This document shows positions 1 to 10,378 of a stretch of DNA of 64,000 bases, one piece after another (the first letter of the stretch is position 1; every line of letters starts with the position of its first letter). The DNA comes from Centrapalus pauciflorus (Eukaryota > Streptophyta > Magnoliopsida > Asterales > Asteraceae), in NCBI GenBank assembly GCA_020465985.1, contig JAANYP010003732.1, forward strand, positions 417,501 to 481,500, read 5' to 3'. The notes beneath the pieces are model-generated. The model saw nothing but the letters and a program-made list of their open reading frames with translations, was not told where the DNA came from and searched no databases. Made by a program: the position numbers and the translations under genes.

Positions 1-165
1 ACTAACTTTTCCAGTTCACCACCAAGTTTTGCTCTGGGTTTTTACTTTTTAATGAGCATGTTATCATCTTGTTAACAATCATTACATCATATTGGTGAGG
101 CCGATTATGATCCAAACGTTTTCCCAATTTGTGTTCTCATGATGAATTCTACCTCACTTAAATAG

Positions 166-1693
166 ATTGCGGGTGGTCCCACTTTTTGAAACTGTGAAGG
201 ATCTGAGAGCAGCTGGTTCAGTGATACGGAAATTGTTATCAATTGATTGGTATAAAAATCACATTGTAAAGAATCACAATGGACACCAAGAGGTATGTCT
301 TTGGAGATTTTATATTGCACTTGCTTTTTGAACTAGTGTAAACTCACATACTAATATCTGCAGGTCATGGTTGGATACTCTGACTCGGGTAAAGATGCTG
401 GGCGTTTTGCTGCTGCATGGGAACTTTACAAAGCTCAAGAGGATGTTGTAGCTGCATGCAAAGAGTATGGTATCAAGGTTACTCTGTTCCATGGCCGTGG
501 AGGCAGTATTGGCCGTGGTGGTGGTCCTACTCATCTAGCTATACAATCTCAGCCACCTGGTTCTGTGATGGTATGTTCTTCTGTTATTATCTAGTCTTCA
601 AAAGCCAACAGTCTTCTACTAGCCAATGTTTGCAAAAATTGGGTCTCCCACTCTTACATTATAATTGAACATACGCACTAATGGTACATCCACGATCCAT
701 GCATCTAAAGCAGTAAAGCTGAATGTTGTACATTTTCCCCTTTTATGGATGAAAGTAGAATTTTATTTGTTAGTTTAAATACATCATTTGAGTTTTGTCC
801 ATTTGATGCCCACGCCATGACACCACCAAACAGGGTGAAATGCGTTTGATCCTTACTTGAATTTGCAGGGTACTCTTAGATCAACTGAGCAGGGAGAGAT
901 GGTGCAGGCCAAGTTTGGGCTGCCAGGGATGGCTGTGCGGCAATTAGAGATCTACACGACAGCAGTGCTGGTTGCCACCCTTTGTCCCCCGAAACCACCC
1001 AGAGATGAAAACTGGCGCAGTCTTATGGAAGACATCTCAAAGCTCAGCTGCCAAAGTTATCGAAGCACTGTTTATGATAACCCAGAATTCATTACATATT
1101 TCCAAGAAGCTACACCACAGGCTGAGCTTGGACACCTCAACATTGGTAGCCGTCCAACTAGGAGGAAAAGTTCGGTAGGAATCGGAGATCTTCGTGCCAT
1201 CCCATGGATATTTGCATGGACCCAAACACGATTTGTTCTTCCTGCTTGGCTTGGAGTTGGGGCTGGCTTGAAAGGTGTTTGTGAAAAGGGACATGCCGAA
1301 GAGTTAAAAGCGGCTTACAAAGAATGGCCTTTCTTTCAATCTACACTAGACCTCATAGAAATGGTTTTGGGAAAAGCAGATATTCCAATCGTCAAACACT
1401 ATGATCAAGTGCTCGTCCCTGAACGTCGTAGGGGTCTTGGTGATGAGCTTAGGAAGGAGCTTGTATCAACAGAGAAATACGTATTGGTCGTAACTGGGCA
1501 TGAGAAGTTATCTGAGAATAACAAGAGTTTGAGGAAGTTGATCGAGAGCCGTCTTCCTTATCTCAATCCTCTTAACATGTTGCAGGTGGAGATTTTGAAG
1601 AGGTTGAGAGCTGATACCGAGAATCATAGACTTAGAGATGCATTGCTTATTACTATAAATGGCATAGCAGCTGGGATGAGGAACACCGGCTAA
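166..1693 (+). CDS. PPC4: Bacterial-type phosphoenolpyruvate carboxylase, last three exons (5' partial)
   Basis: Seen: exons 166-292, 364-570 and 869-1693, joined by GT-AG introns, give the last 385 residues and stop at 1691. The phosphate-binding loop reads GRGGSIGRGGG, followed by PGSVMGTLRSTEQGEM and IPWIFAWTQTRF. The C-terminus is AAGMRNTG. Known: PEPC converts PEP and bicarbonate to oxaloacetate in the cytosol. Plant-type isozymes end in QNTG and bacterial-type isozymes in (R/K)NTG. The RNTG end, the KRLRADTENHRLRDALL segment and the missing plant-type C-terminal sequence point to the bacterial type, which in castor bean joins plant-type subunits in a hetero-octameric class-2 complex. 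The Ala in IPWIFAW (Ser in maize C4 PEPC) is the non-C4 state. About 640 N-terminal residues lie upstream of the window. All visible exons are intact, so the gene looks functional. Bases 1-165 look like intron. Confidence 0.9.
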
Positions 1694-2080
1694 TTAAGTT
1701 ACCTTGTACAACTAGAAACTACACACAGTTATTAAAAGACCATTTATATGTATTTAGGACCTGTTCAGAAACCTTATATGTTGTAATGTTGGGGATCGTC
1801 AAACTTAAAACTTCCAACTATGATCTGGAAATGATATTATGTGGTTATATATGTTGCTAGGATAATATATATTATATGGTTTAAGAATCACAATCAGACA
1901 TATATATTATGGAAGGAGTTGATATCTTAATGCTTATACCCTCCCTATGCACGGCATCGTATGCCCTGTTAACAAGTTGTTTCTGGGCATCAAAATAATG
2001 ACATCTTCAATCTATAAGGCATCTAATGCAAAGGCTTAATTCCTGTGTTTATTCCATTCCAATATTGCCTACTTTTCAAC
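1694..2080. other. Intergenic: PPC4 3' flank
   Basis: AT-rich 3' untranslated and intergenic DNA. No ORF, RNA gene or repeat was recognised. Confidence 0.6.
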
Positions 2081-2087
2081 TATAAAT
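2081..2087 (+). promoter_or_regulatory. TATA-like box of the 57-aa gene
   Basis: TATAAAT lies 92 bp upstream of the ATG at 2173, a plausible distance for a core promoter with a leader of about 60 nt. This is inferred from position only. Confidence 0.4.
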
Positions 2088-2172
2088 GCGTGAGTTATGC
2101 ATGAGTTTTCATGTCAAGGCCAACCTAGTAAAAAAAAAAACTGCATCATATATATTTCCAAGGAATCAATTA

Positions 2173-2540
2173 ATGGCATCAATGAAGATCGAGAAACCTG
2201 TTAAAGAGGCTGCAAAACCATCGGCTACCAAACCTTCGGCTGCCAAACCTACAACCTCCAAAGCTGCCTCTAAGAAGCCCACACAACCTCGGGAGCCTAG
2301 GAAGAAGGTAACATTAACATATATATATTTCTTAACGCACGACAATATTGATTTCATTCGTTATTCGTTAATCATGGTGAATTTGGTCATAATATTAAGT
2401 TAGAGTTTATGTGTATTTGGGTATTATTTTTTCTTTCTTTTTTTTTTTTTTGGTTCTTTATAAAACAAAGCTTTAACTTGTGTTTGATGGGGGTGTTATA
2501 GTCATCAGGTTCAAAGAATGCAGCCACACCAAAGAAATAA
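2173..2540 (+). CDS. Small basic Ala/Lys/Pro-rich protein, 57 aa, two exons
   Basis: Seen: exon 1 (2173-2307) encodes 45 residues starting MASMKIEKPVKEAAKPSATK. A GT-AG intron (2308-2501) follows, and exon 2 (2502-2540) encodes SSGSKNAATPKK and the stop, in phase 0. The protein is almost entirely Ala, Lys, Pro, Ser and Thr with repeated AKPS/AKPT units. It has no signal peptide, membrane segment or cysteine. A TATA-like box lies upstream and AATAAA 105 bp downstream. The composition resembles the tail of linker histones, but there is no globular domain, so this is not a histone call. An upstream in-frame ATG at 2086 would lengthen the ORF, but it precedes a poly-A run and lies at the TATA box. 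I do not recognise the family. It could be a real microprotein or a spurious ORF; the matched splice sites and flanking signals favour a gene. Confidence 0.5.
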
Positions 2541-2644
2541 GGACAAGGCGCGCAGCTAGTGAAATTAAAGTTATTATGCATACGTATTGTACGTAGTGGG
2601 CTTGTGACCGTGCCCTTATTTGATATTTCTGTCTTGTTGAATGG

Positions 2645-2650
2645 AATAAA
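2645..2650 (+). terminator. AATAAA polyadenylation signal of the 57-aa gene
   Basis: A canonical AATAAA 105 bp after the stop codon and just before the (TA)n tract. Confidence 0.4.
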
Positions 2651-2653
2651 TGC

Positions 2654-3410
<757 letters not shown>

Positions 3411-3568
3411 CTTCCTTTTGACGAGTTGGAATCGGTTATTAGCTGAGTTGTATTTATTAAATTCCTATATGTACCTGGAATTCAAATAACATTTTAAGCG
3501 GTCAAAGCTCTGAAAACTTGGGTAAGTTACCAATCGGCCCATTTTAAAGGTAAACCACTCCCAGTTTT

Positions 3569-4506
3569 GGGAAAATGTAGTCAAGTAACTCTGTACTTTG
3601 AAGTTTATACACATTTATGTATTGTATTTTTGTGCATATTTAGTAGTCAACTTTTGAAAATGTTTCAATTAGGTAGTTTGGTGACCTGGAAACCGGCACC
3701 AACCGGTCACCATGCTTACGTAGACGATTTTTTTTTAAGAAAAATGACATCAAATAGCTATGTACTTTTAAGTTTGTACACATTTATGTTGTGTACTTTT
3801 CTTTTGTGCACATTTAGTAGTCAAACTTTTAAAATTGTTTCAATTAGCTAGTTGTGTTACCTGAAAATCCATAGCAACCGGTTACCACGCTTATGTGGAC
3901 ATGTTTTATTACATAGAATTAAAAAAATCTGATGTTACTTGTTTTTTTCTTCTATAAATGACTCCCAAACACGGTAGGTATCAAATTCAAATCATATTGT
4001 TTCCACTTGATAGATATCACGTTTAGAAGTTGAAATTTAATGCTTTATTATATCGTTATAAAATGAAAACATATATTATCAATTTGATACATATTTTGTT
4101 TATGAATCTTTTTTATAGTTTTATAGAAAAAAAATAAACCATCTTAGGTTTTTTTAATTCCAAATTGTAAAAAATGTCCACATAAGCATAGTAAACCAGT
4201 TGATATCGATTTTCAGGTAACCCAACTACCTAATTGAAACAGTTTTAAAAGTTTGACTATGTGCACAAAAGAAAAGTACATGACATAAATATGTACAAAC
4301 TTAAAATTACATAACTATTTGATGTCATTTTTCTTGAAAAAACCGTCCACGTAAGCATGGTAACCGGTTGATGCTGGTTTACATGTCACCCAACTATCTA
4401 ATTGAAACATTTTCAAAAGTTTGACCACCAAATGTGCACAAAAAAAAGTACACTACATAAATGTGTACAAATTCAAAAGTACAGAGCTATTTGACGTTAT
4501 TTTCCC
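3569..4506. mobile_element. Fold-back element with duplicated arm units
   Basis: Seen: about 940 bp with inverted arms. The left arm (3569-3960) and right arm (4120-4506) are complementary through GGGAAAATG, CTCTGTACTTT, ACACATTTATGT and CAATTAG blocks. Each arm holds two diverged tandem units of about 170 bp, each carrying the phrase AACCGGTCACCATGCTTACGT or a variant. There is no ORF of note. Known: long-arm fold-back elements in plants often derive from Mutator-like transposons. No clear target duplication was found, so the superfamily is open. Confidence 0.6.
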
Positions 4507-4721
4507 TTAATAAAAAATGTATAGTGATACCGGTCCATTACAAGATAACCTATGTATTTTTTTAATTAATAAATTAGTAAAAGATAAAGTATAGAGAATA
4601 ATTTTAAAACTTATTAAATTTTTAATAATTATTAGTTCAAATATTGTAAAATGCTAATAAAATATTAAAAAAAAAAACTAAAAACCAAAAACTAATATCA
4701 TATATTAATTAATAACTTGTT

Positions 4722-6276
4722 GAGTAAATTACAGAAATGGTTCACGTGGTTTGTTCAACATTACAAAAACAGTCCATCAACTTCTAAAGTTGTAGTGGCA
4801 GCCCTCAAACTATTATTTACTTCCGGAAACGGTCATTCTATTTCTAAATTTTTTAAAAATGACGATTTTTCTCTTTTCTCAATTACAAGTTTGGCCCTCC
4901 ACTATTTAATTTAATTTTAATTTTGGTCGTTTTGTTAAAAAAATTATTTAAATTTAAAATATTAATTTAATAAATTATGATTTGATTCATTATTATATAT
5001 ATATATATTATAATTTAATTATTAATAATTATACCTATTTGGTTTTTTAAAATAATTTTATTTTTATTCATTAAAAATTATTTCTATTTATATACTTTGA
5101 TTTAGTTAATTTATGCCTTTTTTATGTATGGAATTTATTTATTAAATATTTATTTACTTTATATTTTATTGGTTAAACTATTTGTATATTTTCTTTTATC
5201 ATTTATACTTTTCCATCTAATTATTTCATTACGTTAATAAATTTTGATTTATTATGATTATTAAGAAAGTATATGAATTTAAGTTTTGTTCGTTTTATTT
5301 TAAATAGATTGTTAGTATAATACATTTTGATTTAATTTTACTAATTCATTATTTTTTGTTTAAATATTTTTCTACGCTACTACGTTTTGATTTATATTTA
5401 TTATTTTATTTATTTTGATTTAAATATCTTGTTATGCCAATACTTTTGATTTCATTTAGCATTTAATTCGTTTTAATTTACAATTTTGCCACGTTAATAC
5501 TTAAGTGAAAATCAAAAAACTATTTGAGTGAAAATGAATAAAATGTATTAATGTACAAAATTGTAAACAAAATGATTAAAATAATAGATTTAAATCAAAA
5601 CGTATTGGCATGACAAAATATTTAATTAAAATAAATAAAATACTAAATTTAAATAAAGCGTATTAACATAACAAAATATTTAAATCAAAAGTAATAAAGT
5701 ATTAGATTTAAATAGAAACTTATTAGCCAAACAACAATTTAATTTAAAAGGAACAAAACCTAAATTTATATATTTTTTATAAAAATATATTAAGTTAATG
5801 AAATAATTTAATGAAAGGGTATAAATAATAAAAATATATAAATAGGTTAACAAGTGAACTATAAAATAAATAACTCTTTAATAAATAAATTGAATACATA
5901 AAAAAACATAAATTAACTAAATTAAGTATATAAATAAAATAATTTTATATAAATAAATATAAATCTATTTTTAAAAGAAGTATAAATAATAATATTAATA
6001 AAATATTTAATAAAGAGTTAATATAATTTGTTAAATTAATATTTCAAATTTAAAACCAAAAATAAAACTTTAAGAAAAGGACCAAATTTGAAACTAAATG
6101 ACACAGTGGAGGAACCAAACTTGTAATTGAGAAAAAGACAAAAATCATCAATTTTAAAAAGTTTTGAAACAGATGAAACGTTTTTGCAAGTAAAGAGTGG
6201 TTTGAGAAACTACCATTACAACTTTGAAAGTTGAGTGACCGTAAACTGAACAAAACACAAGGACCATTTTTGTAAT
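4722..6276. mobile_element. 1.55-kb imperfect palindrome, Mutator-like fold-back candidate
   Basis: Seen: the outer arms (about 4722-4925 and 6080-6276) are complementary. AAATTACAGAAATGG pairs with CCATTTTTGTAATT, and GACGATTTTTCTCTTTTCTC pairs with GAGAAAAAGACAAAAATCATC. The interior is also a diverged inverted repeat, about 80% A+T, folding around position 5500. The 9-mer TAACTTGTT sits at 4713-4721 and 6277-6285, which fits a Mutator-size target duplication but overlaps the inverted-repeat edge, so it is not decisive. There is no coding capacity. The terminal AAATTACA motif is shared with the fold-back at 49761-51065. Confidence 0.6.
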
Positions 6277-6589
6277 TAACTTGTTTGTAAAAACTATTAA
6301 CATGTACATGTAGTATTTAGAAATAAACTTTCACTAAAATACCAATGTTTATAACTTTCTTTAAAGAGTTTAATATGAAAAAAATTAACATGTTTTTCAC
6401 ATTTTTATGGTTTAGTCCGACCGTGTTATATTTTACCAATAAAATCATAAAGTAATATATTCGTTTGTGATTTTTGGAATTTGTCTTTGTGTTCAGTGAG
6501 ATTTGATTATTAGAATTCGGTTCTTAAGTTGTAGTGTTTTGATAAACTAATAATCAAATAATAGTTGTAACAAAAAATGCTGCCGAAAA
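6277..6589. other. Intergenic AT-rich DNA
   Basis: No gene, RNA gene or repeat was recognised. Confidence 0.5.
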
Positions 6590-6872
6590 TTTAATGTTTG
6601 GTTTGTATTCTGCTGTTTGCTATCACAATTATTAATTAATCAGCTTTTAAAGTGCTTGGATATGCATTATAACATGTAAAATAACCAAATAATAATTTAT
6701 TAAGCAAATAAGCTACATTTTTTAACTTATCAAAAAGTGTGGTAGAATTAGTTCTAAACGCAAATAGTCACTTATTAACGAATGCAATTCAAACACGTTA
6801 AACCAATTATTTACATCATTGTAATATAATAATCTAATATTCTATCATAATTTAAAACCAAACAACCTTTTA
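6590..6872. mobile_element. Degenerate Harbinger-like MITE
   Basis: The right half (about 6780-6872) aligns with the right end of the MITE at 54691-55239. The phrases AACCAATTATTTAC, TAATAATCTAAT and AAACCAAACAACC occur in the same order with few changes. The left end, TGTTTGGTTTGT, is a worn form of the terminal repeat. The target duplication is not recoverable. Confidence 0.45.
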
Positions 6873-7213
6873 GTATAAATAGAAGCCTTAGGGCTATTAG
6901 CTAGTAATTAGATACTAAATAGAATTCCTATTGATCTTTGATTGTTAATAAATTAAGGTTCCAAGATTCTCGATCATTTTTGTTTTGTTTTTTTGTTTTT
7001 ATTTTTTTTTTGGGTATTGATTTCATGTTCTAGATAAGTGAAATTAAGACGTGCTATTCCAGGTTGTACTTTGATTCCGATCCGTAGCAGGTTGTACATA
7101 TTAACCGGGTCAAGCCACCTCTGCTGGAAGTAACCCACACTCCACATACAAGTCGGGTCCATTTGTTGAATGGCTACCGGTCCGTCCATCTACTATGAGT
7201 AACTCATACTCCA

Positions 7214-7216
<3 letters not shown>
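6873..7216. other. Intergenic, no gene seen
   Basis: Contains a poly-T run near 7000 and a CCGGGTC/GGTCC-rich stretch (7080-7200) of unknown origin. No coding or RNA feature can be supported. Confidence 0.5.

Positions 7217-7271
<55 letters not shown>
7217..7271. repeat. (CT)n microsatellite
   Basis: A 55-bp perfect CT dinucleotide run. A short (CT)n run also closes the right side of the element that follows. Confidence 0.95.
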
Positions 7272-7275
<4 letters not shown>

Positions 7276-7648
7276 TTCATAAATGGGGTTGGGTTCATAT
7301 GAGAACCCTTCTATTTCGTGAGAACCACTCTAAAATTTATGCATCCACTGTATAAATTGTGCATTTGATACCAAAATTAATGTTAAGCATTTCATGTAAA
7401 AATTTACGTATCCCATGCTAAAATTTATCCATTTTATTGACGAATTGTGCATTTAAGAAAATTTATGCATTAATGAATATAAATTTTAAATGTAATTTTA
7501 GTGTTAAGTGATGATATTTATTAATATTTAAGACTAATATATAATGGTTTTTATTAAAATTTTAATTTTTAAATTTGTGTATTTGATGTAAAAATTTGTG
7601 TATTTAGGATTGATTCTCACGTTCTCACGGAACTGATGGTTTTTACCC
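7272..7648. mobile_element. (CT)n-flanked element resembling the (TA)n-flanked family
   Basis: About 375 bp lying between (CT)n at 7217-7271 and CTCTCTCTCT at 7649-7658. The left end carries GGGTTCATATGAGAACC and CGTGAGAACC; the right end carries the inverse words TTCTCACG and GTTCTCACGG. The interior has repeated AAATTTATGCATC/TTGTGCATTT words, recalling elements A and G. No ORF. Membership in the family is inferred from structure only. Confidence 0.4.
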
Positions 7649-7922
7649 CTCTCTCTCTTGACTTGACTTGACGTATAAATTTGTGTATTTGTGTATATAT
7701 ATAATATTATACACACACTTGACTTGACTATATATTATATATTATATATTAAATTATGCAAAGAAAGAAAAAAAGAAAGAGTAGGTAGATGCATGGGTTG
7801 ACTGACCCGAATTAAACGCGCGTACAGATGGAACAGAGAGAGCTATTATATGCATATTGAATAATATATGAAAGCCAGATATGATTGGCAGTATTAATTA
7901 AATAGTTAGTATTTTCCATACA

Positions 7923-7932
7923 TATATAAATA
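7923..7932 (+). promoter_or_regulatory. TATA box of the RALF-like gene
   Basis: TATATAAATA lies 35-44 bp upstream of the ATG at 7967, which would give a very short 5' leader. TTGACTGACC about 130 bp further upstream contains a W-box-like TTGAC core. Confidence 0.45.
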
Positions 7933-7966
7933 AAATCGATCAAAATCGATCTCCAATATAATTAAG

Positions 7967-8583
7967 ATGAAGAAGGTGCAGGGTCTTATCATCCTCTTCT
8001 TCTTCTTACTCATTTCATCATCAACTACAAGTACGTACAGTAAACTACTCCATCTCCATCTCCAATTCTCCATGCATACAATATTACAATCTCTCGATCA
8101 TTCATGATATTTATATATGCATGCATGCAATAACGTACTTAATAAATGATCGATCTCTATACATATATGTATATAATTCAATTCCTCAGCTCGATCGATC
8201 GATCATATAGTGAGTCAGTCACTCAGTAGTCTCGATCGATCAGTGGATCAATTAATACATATGAATATGAAAATGAAAATGAAAATGAAAATGAAAATGA
8301 AAATGAAACTGTGCGCATGCATGGCGCAGGTGCGGAAGAACAGGCTCCAGCTCCTCCAAAGTATATAGGAGTGCATGGGGCACATTCACCTTCTCCGCCA
8401 AAGAAGACACCACTTCCAAATCATAATCATGGCGGCGTCAGCATCACCTATGGAGCTCTGAAGCCAGGGACACCATCTTGTGGTGCTGGCATTAATAGCC
8501 AGTGCATCAGCAGCAGCAGCGGGGGTAGATACAGTAGTATCAAGGGAAGGTCATGTAAGACTTATAATAGATGTAACAAGTAA
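7967..8583 (+). CDS. RALF-like secreted peptide precursor, 105 aa, two exons
   Basis: Seen: exon 1 (7967-8030) encodes a signal peptide (MKK followed by LIILFFFLLISSS). A GT-AG intron (8031-8329) splits a Ser codon. Exon 2 (8330-8583) completes the protein. The precursor has a Pro-rich spacer, then ITYGAL (residues 60-65) and four cysteines at 72, 80, 97 and 103; the last pair has the C-x5-C spacing of RALF peptides (RSCKTYNRC). Known: RALF peptides are secreted cysteine-rich signals that alkalinise the apoplast and bind CrRLK1L receptors and LLG co-receptors; the YISY/YGAL segment is their receptor-binding part. No RRxL-type site for S1P cleavage is visible, as in the shorter RALF-like members. 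Most RALF genes lack introns, so the split gene is notable. Another cysteine-rich secreted family remains possible. Confidence 0.65.
8267..8307. repeat. (ATGAAA)n hexamer repeat
   Basis: About seven copies of ATGAAA in the RALF-like intron, ending 22 bp before its acceptor site. Length changes here could affect splicing. Confidence 0.85.
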
Positions 8584-8700
8584 TGGGGGATAATAATACT
8601 TTTTAATTAATTAAGTGCCTTACATTTATTAATTAATTACTTATCTAAATGCATGCCTAATTTTTTTTTTTTTTTTTTTTGGATATATAGAATTGTACTC

Positions 8701-8705
<5 letters not shown>

Positions 8706-8786
<81 letters not shown>
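8706..8786. repeat. (TA)n microsatellite
   Basis: An 81-bp TA run in the 3' flank of the RALF-like gene. Unlike the others, it borders no recognisable inverted-repeat element. Confidence 0.95.
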
Positions 8787-8788
<2 letters not shown>

Positions 8789-9516
8789 AAATAATACTTA
8801 GGATGTTGTAATTTTTACCCCATCTATTTTGTAAAATTATTTTTTTTACCAATTTTTCATTAAATATATTCTTTTTCAATTTTTCTACATCAAAATCGTC
8901 TTCAATTCTCTCTTTGCTCACAAATTAATGTTCATTTTTATTCAATTCTTCCACCACTCCAACTTCATCCAGATTTAATAGTACGTAATCAAGCTCCTAA
9001 TTAATCAATCAACAGAATCCAAATCAAATCCTAAAAACCATTGAAATCATAACAACCATGAAAATCAAGATGTAAACACAACTTGATCATTAAAGAAATC
9101 ACTATATATCGAAACAAACTTGGTTGAAGAAACCGTAGCAAAATATGTTCGGATCGATCTGGATCAAGCAGAAATCAATCTATGGTTTATAACCTATAAA
9201 TCGTAACAAAACTAAAAAATCGCTACACAAACCAATCGAAATCATCTTTAATATATGTTCATATTAATTACCCATGTTCATATATTTTTTTATAATTTTT
9301 ACAAACCAGAAAGTATGAATGGATGATTTTTTTACAAATAACCTTATATTACTAGTATTTATATGAATTTAAAAACTAAAAACAAAACAAAAGAAAAGTT
9401 TTGCACAACACGTTTACAATGCAATGAAAACCCGTACATTCAGATGGTACGTAATTAATCCTCTACAAATATGTGGTACTCTCTCGAAATATGTATGCAT
9501 GTACATTAATTATTTA
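8787..9516. other. Intergenic, no gene seen
   Basis: AT-rich with oligo-A and oligo-T runs. Nothing coding can be supported. Confidence 0.5.
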
Positions 9517-10187
9517 TATAAGTTTAAAATATTATCTCTAAAAATCTTGTGTACAAAAGATATCCCCTTTAAAATTTATAAAAAAATCATAATCATATTT
9601 GTAAAATCACACGCAAACACACCTTGAAACTATACGAAAATTTTCTATGAACGATCAACCATTTACGTTGAATATAGTGTAATGATCGATCATTTATAAA
9701 AACTTAATACATTCAGACGATGTATTTTTCAAATCTTAATATATAAAAATATATGAATTTTTTATGAATATTTTTATAATATTATTTTATGTTTGTCAAA
9801 CAAAATTAATGTACTCTCATTTTTAATTTTTTATTATTGAATCTATGTATACACACACATAATTACTCTTGGGTCGAGGGTTGAATTAAGTTGGCAAGAT
9901 TGAATACCAAGTTAAGGCTACTAGCCTTGAGTTTGGAGCAACCTATATTCCACTGCTTCGTGCGTGCGAATTACACATCAAGTCGGCTTTACTGTGTTCC
10001 TGGGTCTAGAGTGGAAAGAAAAGAAGAAAATGATAGAGGAAAGAAACGGAGCGAAATAAAATAGTATAAACCACTGTTGCTAATTCTTACAATCAATGTA
10101 TTCCTTTGGATTTTAAGATGCAGAATCCCCAGAAATGTTAATAAGGAGAAAAGTTTGTAATCTTTAAATAATATATATATTCATGCC

Positions 10188-10194
10188 AATTTTA
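10188..10194. repeat. Candidate target-site duplication of the copia element, left
   Basis: AATTTTA here and again at 15016-15022. Segment copy 2 has a single AATTTTA at the matching place (near 29065), the pattern expected of an insertion. Seven bases is longer than the usual 5 bp for copia, so part of the match may be chance. Confidence 0.5.
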
Positions 10195-10235
10195 TAGAAA
10201 TTGGTATGACTGAAAGATTAACGAGTATTATATTG

Positions 10236-10365
10236 AAAATAAGAGTACAATGATATGGTTTAGAGAAGCTAACAAAGGCCCTATATATAGATAAAGAAAC
10301 CCTAAACTATGCAAACCCTAAAAGCCCAAAGGCTAAATGGGCCTAACATTATTGTAACCCTAATA
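10236..10365 (-). repeat. 3' LTR shared core
   Basis: Identical to 14886-15015 over all 130 bases. It abuts the polypurine tract at 10366-10380. Confidence 0.85.
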
Positions 10366-10378
10366 TCCCCTCTCAAAC

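Noticed and set aside
166..1693. Plant-type (QNTG) PEPC
   Set aside because: The C-terminus is RNTG and the last 100 residues lack the plant-type sequence.
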